Below are positions 24,652-32,960 of a DNA stretch of 64,000 nt, in pieces (position 1 is the first letter of the stretch; each line of letters starts with the position of its first letter). Both the position numbers and the translations under genes were made by a program. Under the pieces are notes generated by a model. That model made no database searches and had not been told where the DNA came from. It saw only the letters and a list, made by a program, of their open reading frames with translations. Origin of the DNA: JAWKSY01 sp041402125 (GTDB lineage Bacteria > Planctomycetota > GCA-002687715 > DRQF01); the NCBI GenBank assembly GCA_041402125.1, contig JAWKSY010000003.1:1-64000 (forward strand), given 5' to 3'.

Positions 24652-25920
24652 ATGAGCACGGATCGTCCCGCCCTCGACGTGATCGAGAACCGCCTTCTCG
24701 ACCTGACCGCGCGCCAGGTCGACCTGCGCCGGGAGGTGATGCACCTCGACCAGAGGCCGACCGAGGATCTCGGGATCGACAGCCTCGACATCATCGAGTG
24801 GCTCATGGAGATCGAGGAGCACTTCGACGTCTCGCTCCCCGATCCGGATCGCCGGGCCGAGCAGGTCTACAAGGAGGTCTTCTGGCGCCCGCGGTTTCGC
24901 GTTCGCGACATGGCCGAGCTCATCTACCTGCGCTGGGGCACGGGCGACCGGAAGAACCTCCGGAACACCCCTCAGGCCCACGCGGAGCCGACGACGGCGA
25001 CGTTCACGCAACTCAGCGGCCGCCTCCGGGAGCTTCCCGCCGTCCTCTACCGCGACATGGGCCGGGCGGCGCCGCTCCCGGCGTCCTTCCGGCGCATGAC
25101 CGATGGCATGGCCTCCATCCGGATCCCCGCGGGGAGGGTGGAGATCGGCTCCGACTCTCCCCGCGCCGGGGCCGACGAGCAACCGCGGCACGAGGTCGAT
25201 CTCGAGGCCTTCCTGATCGACGTGGAGGACGTCTCCGCCTCGGCCTACGCCCGCTTCCTCAACAGCATCGGCGAGGTCGACGAGGAGACGCTCCGCGCCT
25301 GGTTCCTGATCGGGGAGGGCGAGCGACGCTTCGAGCATCAGCTCCTGCGTCGCGGTGAGCGGGGTTGGGAGCCCGTTCCCGGCGCGGCCGAGCTGCCGAT
25401 GGTGCTCGTCTCCTGGTTCGGGGCGCACGCCTACGCGCTCTGGGCCAACGGCGAGAACTGGCGACGCTGGAGGCGGGACGACGTCTGCTTCCTGCCCACC
25501 GAAGCGCAGTGGGAGTACGCCGCGCGCGGGGCCGTGGCCCGCGAGTGGCCCTGGGGAGACCGCGAGCCCGCGCCGGGCGAGATCAACGCCGGACACCACA
25601 CCCGGCGGCGCACCTACGGAGCCGTGGCCGAGCTCCCCCTGCGCCCCGTCACCGCGAACTCCGCCGTGTCACCCTTCGGTCTCCGGCAGATGGCCGGAAA
25701 CGTCTGGCAGTGGTGCCGCGACTGGTCCGACCCCGAGGCCTACGCGCGCCGCGCCGGCGCCGCCGAGGCATCGGGCGTCGCGACGGGCATCCGGAGCGAG
25801 CGGGGCGGGAGCTGGATCGGCTCGGTGGATCTCTGCCGCTCGTCCTACCGACGGGGCCGGGCGCCGCACGCGCGCGGACGTTGCCTCGGATTCAGATGCG
25901 TTGGAGAGACTCGCGTGTGA
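24652..25920 (+). CDS. Acyl-carrier-like domain fused to an FGE/SUMF1-like domain
   Basis: Length is 422 residues. Residues about 5-105 form an acyl-carrier domain with the phosphopantetheine attachment motif LGIDSLDIIEW (Ser44) and LMEIEEHFDVSLPD. From about 150 an FGE-sulfatase (SUMF1/EgtB/PvdO) domain runs to the end: RIPAGRVEIGSDSP, FLPTEAQWEYAARG, GLRQMAGNVWQWCRDW, ERGGSWIG and GFRCVGETRV. In true formylglycine enzymes a Cys pair precedes the final YR. Here only one Cys is at the expected place (DLCRSSYR), so it is more like a non-FGE member. Tethering a substrate to the carrier and oxidising it is a reasonable guess. The substrate is unknown. Confidence 0.8.
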   Translation: MSTDRPALDVIENRLLDLTARQVDLRREVMHLDQRPTEDLGIDSLDIIEWLMEIEEHFDVSLPDPDRRAEQVYKEVFWRPRFRVRDMAELIYLRWGTGDRKNLRNTPQAHAEPTTATFTQLSGRLRELPAVLYRDMGRAAPLPASFRRMTDGMASIRIPAGRVEIGSDSPRAGADEQPRHEVDLEAFLIDVEDVSASAYARFLNSIGEVDEETLRAWFLIGEGERRFEHQLLRRGERGWEPVPGAAELPMVLVSWFGAHAYALWANGENWRRWRRDDVCFLPTEAQWEYAARGAVAREWPWGDREPAPGEINAGHHTRRRTYGAVAELPLRPVTANSAVSPFGLRQMAGNVWQWCRDWSDPEAYARRAGAAEASGVATGIRSERGGSWIGSVDLCRSSYRRGRAPHARGRCLGFRCVGETRV

Positions 25921-26010
25921 CTGCGGCTCGATCCTGACCGTCCGGCGATGCTCGATCGCTGCCAACCGATGCGCCCGGTCGACTCCGGATGGAAGAATGC
26001 CGTACCGGGG

Positions 26011-26610
26011 TCAACAGATGTAGTGTGCGAAGCCCAGGCCCTGATCGGCGGTCCGCTGCGCGAAGCTCTTCAACGTCGCGAAGTGGTGGAGGCAGTAGGC
26101 GAGCGCACCGTCTTCGCTCGGGTCGTCGTCCCAGATCGTCGGATAGATGTCGCGAGCCAGCATCGTCTCTACGTCGTAATGATCCCTCAACGTCGACTCA
26201 TCGACCCGGGCGAGAGCGGCCGCGATTTCACGCACCTCGCCGCTCCGGCGGAGGAGAGCGGGGCAATAGCCGACCTCGATGTCTCCGGCCGGCGTGCCTC
26301 CCGAACCGAGGAAACCTAGCGGTGACGTGTCCGACCCTCCGTCGGAGGCGGTCAGGAGGAAGTTCAGGCCGTCCCATGACTTGTCGAGATCAATCACCTC
26401 TCCCTCACCGTCCCCGAGGACGAGGTCGGCGGTGTCCTGACGGCGGCGTCCGAAGAGCCGCGCGAACAGCCCTGGCGCCGTCTCTCGATGAATCCGATCC
26501 TGGGTCGCCGAGACATCACGATCAACGAGCCGCCGGATGAGTGGCGGGTGCGCGAGGATCCGGTCGATGTTCTGATCGCTGACGGAATGGAGGACGAAGC
26601 ACATTCCCAT
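26011..26610 (-). CDS. DUF1877 (YfbM-like) family protein
   Basis: Length is 199 residues, starting at ATG 26610 (MGMCFVLHSVSD), with AAGGAG 8 bases ahead. Family text: IDLDKSWDGLNFLLTASDGG, LGFLGSGGTPAGDIEVGYCPALL and a helical C-terminus ending HHFATLKSFAQRTADQGLGFAHYI. The proteins are cytoplasmic and of unknown function, and are often found among toxin-immunity and accessory genes. It is divergent from the nucleotidyltransferase pair. Confidence 0.8.
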   Translation of the reverse strand: MGMCFVLHSVSDQNIDRILAHPPLIRRLVDRDVSATQDRIHRETAPGLFARLFGRRRQDTADLVLGDGEGEVIDLDKSWDGLNFLLTASDGGSDTSPLGFLGSGGTPAGDIEVGYCPALLRRSGEVREIAAALARVDESTLRDHYDVETMLARDIYPTIWDDDPSEDGALAYCLHHFATLKSFAQRTADQGLGFAHYIC

Positions 26611-26675
26611 CAGTAGACTCCTTCCTCGGCGCCCGATGCTGGTCTGCCGCCTCAGTTCCCTGTCTCGAGCGAACC

Positions 26676-27605
26676 GTGAATCCGCCCGACGCCGACTCGC
26701 CACCCATCCTCTCCGTCGGGACCCAGGTCGTGACGCGGGTCGCGGTGCGGGATGCGGACGGGCGCGAGCTCCGTCCGGCGGGTGGCGTGGGCGCCATCAT
26801 GCACGCTCCGATGGACAGGGAACACCGCTATCGGATCCGATTCGCGGACGGGGAGTCGATGACCTTCCGGCGCCACGAGATCGAGGTGCTGAGTCACCAC
26901 CAGGAAGGAGCCCTCGGAGCGGGGTCGGGGGGCGATCTCCGCGAGCACGTGATCTACCGCTGCATCGTGGGCTCGCGGGCCTTCGGCCTGGACGACGAGG
27001 GCTCCGACGTCGACGTGCGGGGCATCTTCCTGCCTCCGGCCCATCAGCACTGGTCCCTGACCGGCGTGCCGGAGGTGCTCGAGAGCCCGGACGCCGACGA
27101 GTGCTACTGGGAGCTCCAGCGCTTCCTCGTCCTCGCCTTGAAGGCCAACCCGAACATCCTCGAGTGCCTCTTCACGCCGCTCGTCGAGCACTGCGATCCG
27201 ATCGCGCGGGAGCTGCTCGATCTCCGGCGCTGCTTCCTCTCCCGCTTCATCCACAAGACCTACAACGGCTACGTCCTCTCGCAGTTCCGGAAGCTCGAGA
27301 AGACCCGGGAAGGCGGAGGGGCGATCAAGTGGAAGCACGCGATGCACCTCATCCGGCTCCTGCTCTCGGCCGAAGCGGCGCTCAAGACGGGGGAGCTCCG
27401 GCTGGACGTGGGCGAGCATCGCCCGCGCCTCCTCGCGATCAAGCGGGGCGAGATGGCCTGGGACGAGGTCGAGGCCTGGCGACTCGACTTGCAGCGACGG
27501 TTCGACGCCGCGATCGGCCGCTCGCCGCTGCCGGAGCGGCCGGACTACGAGCGCGTGAACGCCTTCCTGATCGAGGCCCGGCGAAGCCGGGTGAATCCAC
27601 GATGA
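26676..27605 (+). CDS. Predicted nucleotidyltransferase (YcgL-like), first of a tandem pair
   Basis: Length is 309 residues from GTG 26676. An N-terminal beta-rich part (about 10-75, TQVVTRVAVRDADGREL, IRFADGESMTFRRHEIEVL) precedes a DNA-polymerase-beta-type nucleotidyltransferase core. The core has G99-S100 in VGSRAFGLDDEGSDVDVRG and metal ligands D111 and D113. A helical C-terminal domain with KWKHAMHLIRLLLSAEAAL follows and may play the HEPN or CCA-like substrate part. The second paralog starts inside its stop (ATGA). Substrate unknown. I would not call it a toxin without partner data. Confidence 0.75.
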   Translation: MNPPDADSPPILSVGTQVVTRVAVRDADGRELRPAGGVGAIMHAPMDREHRYRIRFADGESMTFRRHEIEVLSHHQEGALGAGSGGDLREHVIYRCIVGSRAFGLDDEGSDVDVRGIFLPPAHQHWSLTGVPEVLESPDADECYWELQRFLVLALKANPNILECLFTPLVEHCDPIARELLDLRRCFLSRFIHKTYNGYVLSQFRKLEKTREGGGAIKWKHAMHLIRLLLSAEAALKTGELRLDVGEHRPRLLAIKRGEMAWDEVEAWRLDLQRRFDAAIGRSPLPERPDYERVNAFLIEARRSRVNPR

Positions 27606-28363
27606 ACTTCCCGGACCTTGTCACTCGCGTGGTCGGCGAGCAGCCGTACCCCTTCGTCTTCGTCACGATCAGCGGCGCGCACCTCTACGGCTTCGCCTCG
27701 CCCGACTCGGACTACGACATCCGCGGCTGCCACGTCCTGCCGGCGCGCGAGGTCGTCGGGCTCCGCAAGGGCCCCGAGACGATCGACGTCTCGGATGTCC
27801 GCGAGGGCCTCGAGCTCGACCTCGTCAGCCACGACGCCGAGAAGTTCTTCGGGATGATGCTGAAGAAGAACGGCTACGTCCTCGAACAGGTCTTCTCGCC
27901 GCTGGTCCTCCACGGCGGCGAGGACCACGATCGGCTGAAGGAGATCGCGCGGCGTTGCGTGACGCGACACCACGCCCATCACTACCTCGGCTTCGCCCGC
28001 AATCAGTGGGACCTCTTCGCGAAGGAGACCCCGCCGCGCATCAAGCCGCTGCTCTACGTCTACCGCGTGATCCTCACCGGGATCCACCTCCTCCGGAGCG
28101 GCGAGGTCGAGGCCGACCTCACCGTCCTGAACGAATCCTTCCGCCTGTCCTTCATCGCCGACCTCGTGGCCCGGAAGCGAGAGGGAGCGGAGAAGTCGAC
28201 CCTGGACGATGCCGATCTCGCGCTTCACCGGCGCGAGTACGATCGACTCATGACCGACCTCGAGGAGGCGAGGATCCGCAGCACGCTGCCCGAGGAACCC
28301 TCGGCCCGCGGGGACCTGCACGACCTTCTCGTCGAGCTCCGACTCAGGCCTGCACGATGCTGA
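27602..28363 (+). CDS. Predicted nucleotidyltransferase, second of the tandem pair
   Basis: Length is 253 residues. It starts at ATG 27602, overlapping the stop of its neighbour. The catalytic pattern is ISGAHLYGFASPDSDYDIRG, with G25 in the loop and D37 and D39 as metal ligands. The loop has GAH instead of the usual GSR/GSH. VEQVFSPLVLHG-type text and a helical tail (NQWDLFAKETPPRIKPLLYVYRVILTGIHLLRSG) match the first protein in layout. The two are distant paralogs that seem to act together. Both keep acidic residues, so neither looks dead. Confidence 0.75.
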   Translation: MNFPDLVTRVVGEQPYPFVFVTISGAHLYGFASPDSDYDIRGCHVLPAREVVGLRKGPETIDVSDVREGLELDLVSHDAEKFFGMMLKKNGYVLEQVFSPLVLHGGEDHDRLKEIARRCVTRHHAHHYLGFARNQWDLFAKETPPRIKPLLYVYRVILTGIHLLRSGEVEADLTVLNESFRLSFIADLVARKREGAEKSTLDDADLALHRREYDRLMTDLEEARIRSTLPEEPSARGDLHDLLVELRLRPARC

Positions 28364-28388
28364 CGGCGTGTCGGCCACGACGCGATCG

Positions 28389-30311
28389 TCAGTGGAAGAC
28401 CGGAGCACCTCGCGAAACGTCCACTTCCAGCGCAGGTGGCTTTCGGCCGTCCGCCCGCAGGAGGACGCCGAGAATCGGGCGACCGGCGACCTCGTCGAGG
28501 GGGAGGATCACGCGGGCGTTCGGGTCGACCTTGTCGGCCGAGAGGACGACCACCGGCGGTCCCTCGGAGAGCTCGATCAGGAACTCGAGATCGCGGGCGA
28601 CCCGTCGCCCCGCGAGATCGAGGAGGAGCACGTCTCGCGGCTCGGGAGAGAAGGGCTCCACGAGCGAGATTGCAGCCGTCCAGGTCTCGTCGTTCATCGT
28701 CAGCTCCGGCGTCGTCGCCTCGATCGCATCGAACTCGAGGTCAGTGACGAGTTCGATCGAGTCGATCTGCACGCTGGCCTTGTCGCGCGAGAGAAGGCCG
28801 AGATTGACGATGGAGACGTCATCGACCGAGACGACCGGCATGACGATCTGGTCGCGACCTGCCTCCCATCGCCCGTGCAGACGCCGGCCCGTCCCGTCGA
28901 CCCGGACCTCCGCGTAGCCGTTCTGGACGCGACCGCGGAGACGCACCGAGACGCAGCCGTTGCCGGGGAAGATGAAGGCGCCGCCGAGGGTCCGGGTCGT
29001 CGACGTACCCTTCGACGGGAGCGGGCCCGGGATGAGCGTGGAGTTCTCGATCCAGGGAAACTCCTCGGAGAGTGGCGCGAGGTCTCCGGCCCTCGCATCC
29101 GAGAAGACGCGCCCCATGCCACGAAGCGGACGGGAGACCGAGAAGACGTTGTGCATCGGGATCTCCCAGACGAGCTTCTCGGGAAGATCCTCGAATTGCC
29201 GCGTGACGTGATCGACGGCCTCTTCAAGCGGGGCGACCGGGCCCGCGGCGCGTTTCGCCGAGGTCCAGACGGGGCGGCCCGCGAAGTGTCCGACGAAGTC
29301 CTCGAACAGTCGCCCGTCCGAAAAACTCGTGCCGGAAAAGGCCAGCGGGGCCTCCGCCCCGAGCCGCTTCGTCTCTCCGACGTCGCGCCCCTCGTCCTCG
29401 ACGCGCCACACCTCGACCTCCTCGTCGCGACCGAAGGTCTTCACCCAGGCCTCCGGAACATCGATCTCGATCATCGCCAGGATGTCGCCGGGCTGGGGCT
29501 TGGTGAACTTCTTCTCGAGGGTGAAGCGCCGCGCGGCCGGGGGGGCGAGCATGTCCCCGTCGCGCGCGGTGCGCTCGGCCGCGACGATCATCCCGACATC
29601 GCTCCAGTGGCTGTCCACCTTGTTGTAGACGTGCTCGCCTTCGTGCTTCTGGAAGGCGTCGAGAAGATCGGCGACGAGGACGCCGCGGCGGCGGAGATCC
29701 GCGATGAGGGCCCGGTAGGGACGGTCGTCGACCGCGAGGCCGCGTCGGAGCGACTCCGCCTGGACCGTTCCCTTGCGCGGGACGGGACAGACGACGAGCT
29801 CGATCCCCCGACCCCGGAGCCGGCGATCGAGGGCCTCCGCGAGGTTTGCGGTGAGGGGCACGTTCTCGGAGACCGCCTCCGGCACCGTCGTCAGCCGATC
29901 CCGCAGGAAGAACCAGCCGTCCTCGCCGGCGACCGCCGAGGAACGCGTGAGGCCGAAGTAGCGGTAGAGAAGGAAGGAGTAGTAGGGACCGATCGCGTCG
30001 TGAACCCGGCTCCTGCGCCGGAGGTCGTCCTCGAAGAGGCGCGCCGCGCTGCCATCCGTGATGCGGGCCTCGGCCCGTCGCTTGTCATCGGCTTGCTTCT
30101 CGCGACCGACCGGGGCCGGAGGCTCGATGGGCCAGATGCTGTCGATCAGGCCGATCCCCGCCGTCGTGAAGACGAAGAGGAGGGAGATCGCGACCGATAG
30201 CGTGCGACGCAACGGTCCCCTCGCGATCGCCGGATCGTGGGGGATGAGTCCGTCAACGCCGTCGAAGACGGCGTCCCGCGGTTCAGAACTGGTAGTAGAG
30301 GAAGGGCACAT
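28389..30311 (-). CDS. AlgJ/AlgX-like SGNH-type acetyltransferase
   Basis: Length is about 640 residues from ATG 30311, which overlaps the MBOAT gene by 29 bases. One N-terminal span (TLSVAISLLFVFTTAGIGLI, about 38-57) anchors a periplasmic chain. The SGNH-type catalytic Asp-x-His is D233-S-H235 in NKVDSHWSDVG, and a Ser lies in GTSFSDGRLFEDF. In alginate and cellulose acetylation, such proteins move the acetyl group from the MBOAT protein onto the polysaccharide. A beta-rich C-terminal region of about 250 residues may bind the glycan. The polymer itself is not encoded in the window. Confidence 0.8.
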   Translation of the reverse strand: MCPSSTTSSEPRDAVFDGVDGLIPHDPAIARGPLRRTLSVAISLLFVFTTAGIGLIDSIWPIEPPAPVGREKQADDKRRAEARITDGSAARLFEDDLRRRSRVHDAIGPYYSFLLYRYFGLTRSSAVAGEDGWFFLRDRLTTVPEAVSENVPLTANLAEALDRRLRGRGIELVVCPVPRKGTVQAESLRRGLAVDDRPYRALIADLRRRGVLVADLLDAFQKHEGEHVYNKVDSHWSDVGMIVAAERTARDGDMLAPPAARRFTLEKKFTKPQPGDILAMIEIDVPEAWVKTFGRDEEVEVWRVEDEGRDVGETKRLGAEAPLAFSGTSFSDGRLFEDFVGHFAGRPVWTSAKRAAGPVAPLEEAVDHVTRQFEDLPEKLVWEIPMHNVFSVSRPLRGMGRVFSDARAGDLAPLSEEFPWIENSTLIPGPLPSKGTSTTRTLGGAFIFPGNGCVSVRLRGRVQNGYAEVRVDGTGRRLHGRWEAGRDQIVMPVVSVDDVSIVNLGLLSRDKASVQIDSIELVTDLEFDAIEATTPELTMNDETWTAAISLVEPFSPEPRDVLLLDLAGRRVARDLEFLIELSEGPPVVVLSADKVDPNARVILPLDEVAGRPILGVLLRADGRKPPALEVDVSRGAPVFH

Positions 30312-31668
30312 GGTCCTGATACTGGAGCTGTAACAGCGCGACGAGGAAGAGCGGCTGCAGGACCACGACCCAGGTGAGCGGGGCCCGTGAAGCCAGACGT
30401 TGGGTGGTGAAGGGCAACCACGCGACGAGCATGCCGATCGCGAGCACGCCGACGTGCAGGGGCAGGATCTCGAGCAGCGGTCCCTCGGGAGATCCGCCGA
30501 AGAGCGATCCCAGATAGGTCAGGCAACCGTCGAGAGAGCTCGCCCGGAAGGGCACCCACCCGAACATCGCCACCACGAAGGTCGCAAGGATCTGGAGGGG
30601 CTGGGGCAGCGCGAACCAGAAGGCGCGCTTGCCGAAGGCCCTTTCCGCCGCGAGCCAGATGCCCTGGTACGCGCCCCAGATCACGAAGGTCCAGGCCGCC
30701 CCGTGCCAGAGCCCTCCCAGCAGCATCGTCGCCATCAGGTTGACGTAGGTCCGGAGGTTCCCCTTGCGGTTGCCGCCGAGCGGCACGTAGAGGTAATCGC
30801 GAAGCCAGGACGAGAGCGAGATGTGCCAGCGACGCCAGAAATCTGTGATGCTCGTCGAGCGGTAGGGCCCGTTGAAGTTGACCGGGAACCGGAAGCCCAG
30901 CATCAGTCCGAGACCGATGGCCATGTCGGAGTAGCCGCTGAAGTCGAAATAGATCTGGAGCGTGTACGCCAGGAGGCCGGTCCAGGCGTCGACGAGCGGA
31001 AGCGCTTCCGTCGCGAAGGCCGGATCCGCGACCTGACCGAGGGTGTCCGCGATGAGGATCTTCCTCACGAAGCCCGACTGGAAGCAGAGAACGCCCTGGT
31101 AGAACTTCGCGAAGGTGTGGCTGCGATGGCGGAGCTGCTCGGCGACCGTGCTGTAGCGGACGATGGGCCCGGCCACGAGCTGCGGGAAGAGCGCGACGTA
31201 GCACATGAAGTCGCTGAAGCGATCGACGACGGTCGCCTCCCGGCGATAGACGTCGATCGTGTAGCTCATCGTCTGGAAGGTGTAGAAGGAGATGCCGACC
31301 GGGAGCACCACCTTCGGCCAGTCGAGCGGTCCGACACCGAAGTTCGCGGCGATGGCGTTGAAGGAATCGACACCGAAGTTCGCGTACTTGAAGTAGCCCA
31401 GCAGGCCGAGATTCACGGCCATCGAGACCAGGAGCCAGGTCTTGCCTCGTTCGCCTCGTTCCTGGGCCGCGACGATGCGCCGGCCGCAGAAGAAGTCGAC
31501 CACGGTCGAGAAGAGCATCAGACCGACGAAGTCCGGACGCCACCACCCGTAGAAGATGTAACTCGCGAAAGCGATGACGAGGGACGATGCGCGTCGAGGG
31601 AGCGCGTAGTAGGCCGCCAGGAAGACCGGGAGAAACAGATAGAGGAACACCCCGCTCGAAAAGACCAA
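30283..31668 (-). CDS. MBOAT-family membrane O-acyltransferase (AlgI-like)
   Basis: A multi-span membrane protein of 461 residues that passes acetyl groups across the membrane. FLYLFLPVFLAAYYALPRR opens the chain, SFYTFQTMSYTIDVYRREA and DFSGYSDMAIGLGLMLGF follow, and the invariant His322 stands in LWHGAAWTF. I choose the TTG at 31668 (LVFSSGVF), because the family starts with the motif MLFSS and CGGAG precedes it by 7 bases. The longer ATG frame to 31776 adds Arg-rich text with no homology. The AlgJ-like gene follows at once, and the pair forms an acetylation cassette. Confidence 0.85.
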   Translation of the reverse strand: MVFSSGVFLYLFLPVFLAAYYALPRRASSLVIAFASYIFYGWWRPDFVGLMLFSTVVDFFCGRRIVAAQERGERGKTWLLVSMAVNLGLLGYFKYANFGVDSFNAIAANFGVGPLDWPKVVLPVGISFYTFQTMSYTIDVYRREATVVDRFSDFMCYVALFPQLVAGPIVRYSTVAEQLRHRSHTFAKFYQGVLCFQSGFVRKILIADTLGQVADPAFATEALPLVDAWTGLLAYTLQIYFDFSGYSDMAIGLGLMLGFRFPVNFNGPYRSTSITDFWRRWHISLSSWLRDYLYVPLGGNRKGNLRTYVNLMATMLLGGLWHGAAWTFVIWGAYQGIWLAAERAFGKRAFWFALPQPLQILATFVVAMFGWVPFRASSLDGCLTYLGSLFGGSPEGPLLEILPLHVGVLAIGMLVAWLPFTTQRLASRAPLTWVVVLQPLFLVALLQLQYQDHVPFLYYQF

Positions 31669-31979
31669 CGCGAAGCTCCGAGCTCGGGATGTGCGGGAAT
31701 GCCTGAGCAATCGACCATAGAGGAGCGTCGGGCCGAGCTGGGAAGAAAGCTCGGAGAATCTTCTCGTGCGTGCCAAATGGCGGCGGCTTCGAGGTCAAGA
31801 ATGCGTCAAGAGCCGTAGAGTGGGCAGCATCAGCACCCTCACGCGCCGAGCTCGCGCCTCAGCTCGGCGGTGCTGATGGCGGGCAGGTGTCGCCGGAAAC
31901 CTCGAGTGCCGCGATCAGGGCGTCGTCGACGATCGCGAGGTGATCCGTGACTCGAACGGGACCCACCCCGGATCGACGG
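31669..31979. other. Intergenic stretch with a large hairpin and a possible gene-tail remnant
   Basis: There is no intact gene. A hairpin has outer arms catcagcacc (31828-31837) and ggtgctgatg (31869-31878) and inner arms gccgagct (31845-31852) and agctcggc (31861-31868). Overlapping it on the minus strand, after one corrected base, is a tail-like peptide DALIAALEVSGDTCPAISTA ending in ELRRELGA and a stop. This could be the end of a lost gene downstream of the DUF695 copy. The MBOAT promoter must lie at the low-coordinate side. Confidence 0.35.
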
Positions 31980-32729
31980 CTAAGGCCGGACCTCTGACTC
32001 CCAGCCGTCGTAGCGGCCGCCATGCCGTTCGGCGAAGCGCATCATCTCGTAGGTGGCGAGGTCGACGGACCGGGGCGCCAGGTCGATGGCCTTCGCGAAG
32101 ACGACGAAGAAGGGGAGCGCGGCCTCATTCGTCTCACCTCGCTCGTGCTCGCGATAGAGGTAGAAGGTCGCGATCTTCACGAGCTCGTCCCGGGCCTCGA
32201 CGCTCGGAACGACGATCCGGTGCCGGACTTCACGCACCACCTCTTCGCGGTCCTGGTGCAAGTGGAACGACTCCAGGCATCGCCGGTTCTTCAGCCGCTG
32301 GAGGATGGTGTCTCTCGGGAAGAAGAACTCGAAGTACGTCGACCATTGCGGGTCCGGCACCGCTCGGACTCCGACCCTGTAGAGCGGGAATCGCGCCAGG
32401 GTGCGCTGGAGGAGCGTCGCGCCGCGATCCCCGTCGGCCGCGTAGAAGCAGAAGTCACGGTTGCCGTCCCAGGTGAGGCGGCCGACGAGCCGCATGGCGA
32501 CCTCGCCCGATCCGGCTGCCGCGTGAAGCGCATCCTCGATCGCACGGAGCGTCGGTCCCTCGCCGTTGCTCGGGAGCCCGTCCGGCCGCGGAGATCGCAT
32601 GGGAACGCGGAGACCGATGCGATGGGGCAGGTCGGGAAGGGGGGCTGACTCGGCGACCTCGAGATCCAGTGAGATCTCCGCCGGCTTGTCGTCGATGTGA
32701 CAGAAGTAGAGGTCCCACCAACCGCTCAT
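31980..32729 (-). CDS. DUF695 / RraB-like two-domain protein, copy 1
   Basis: Length is 249 residues, starting at ATG 32729 (MSGWWDLYF). The N-terminal DUF695-like part opens WWDLYFCHIDDKPAEISLDLEVA and contains DFCFYAADGDRGATLLQRTL. The C-terminal part resembles RraB, a family that modulates RNase E: LHQDREEVVREVRHRIVV, ending RYDGWESEV. Whether it binds an RNase here is unknown. It is a close paralog of the next gene (32961-33707), and the remnant of a DUF4132 3' end lies between them, so the region duplicated. Confidence 0.75.
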   Translation of the reverse strand: MSGWWDLYFCHIDDKPAEISLDLEVAESAPLPDLPHRIGLRVPMRSPRPDGLPSNGEGPTLRAIEDALHAAAGSGEVAMRLVGRLTWDGNRDFCFYAADGDRGATLLQRTLARFPLYRVGVRAVPDPQWSTYFEFFFPRDTILQRLKNRRCLESFHLHQDREEVVREVRHRIVVPSVEARDELVKIATFYLYREHERGETNEAALPFFVVFAKAIDLAPRSVDLATYEMMRFAERHGGRYDGWESEVRP

Positions 32730-32810
32730 GGCGCTGATCTCGACGGATTGATGGTGTGTGCATGAAAGCACGGGAGTTCGTCACCGAGCGACGCCGCGAT
32801 CCTGTCATGC

Positions 32811-32960
32811 TCACGGGACCTGTTCGAGGATACTCGGATCCTTGATCTGATCGTCGCGCGCGAGGAGGAGCGCCCTTTGCGAGAACCACCGCCGTGCGCG
32901 GGTCGTCGTCCGCGAAGAGGACGACGATCCGGCCGCTGCGAGTAGCGGGAAGCGCGACTA
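32811..32960 (-). pseudogene. Remnant of the 3' end of a second DUF4132 gene
   Basis: Read on the minus strand with one inserted base removed, this gives GRIVVLFADDDPRTAVVLAK then LLLARDDQIKDPSILEQVP and stop at 32811. It matches the DUF4132 tail at about 34380-34500 (FADDDPRTAEVLSKALLLAR, DDRIKDPSVL) both in protein and in DNA (tcggatccttgat, gaggaggagcgcc). Everything upstream of this tail is missing. It lies between the two DUF695 paralogs, so a DUF4132-tail/DUF695 unit was copied and then decayed. Confidence 0.75.

Noticed and set aside
25097..25920. True formylglycine-generating (sulfatase-activating) enzyme
   Set aside because: Only one Cys of the catalytic pair is at the expected place and no sulfatase gene is in the window. 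I report it as an FGE-like domain instead.
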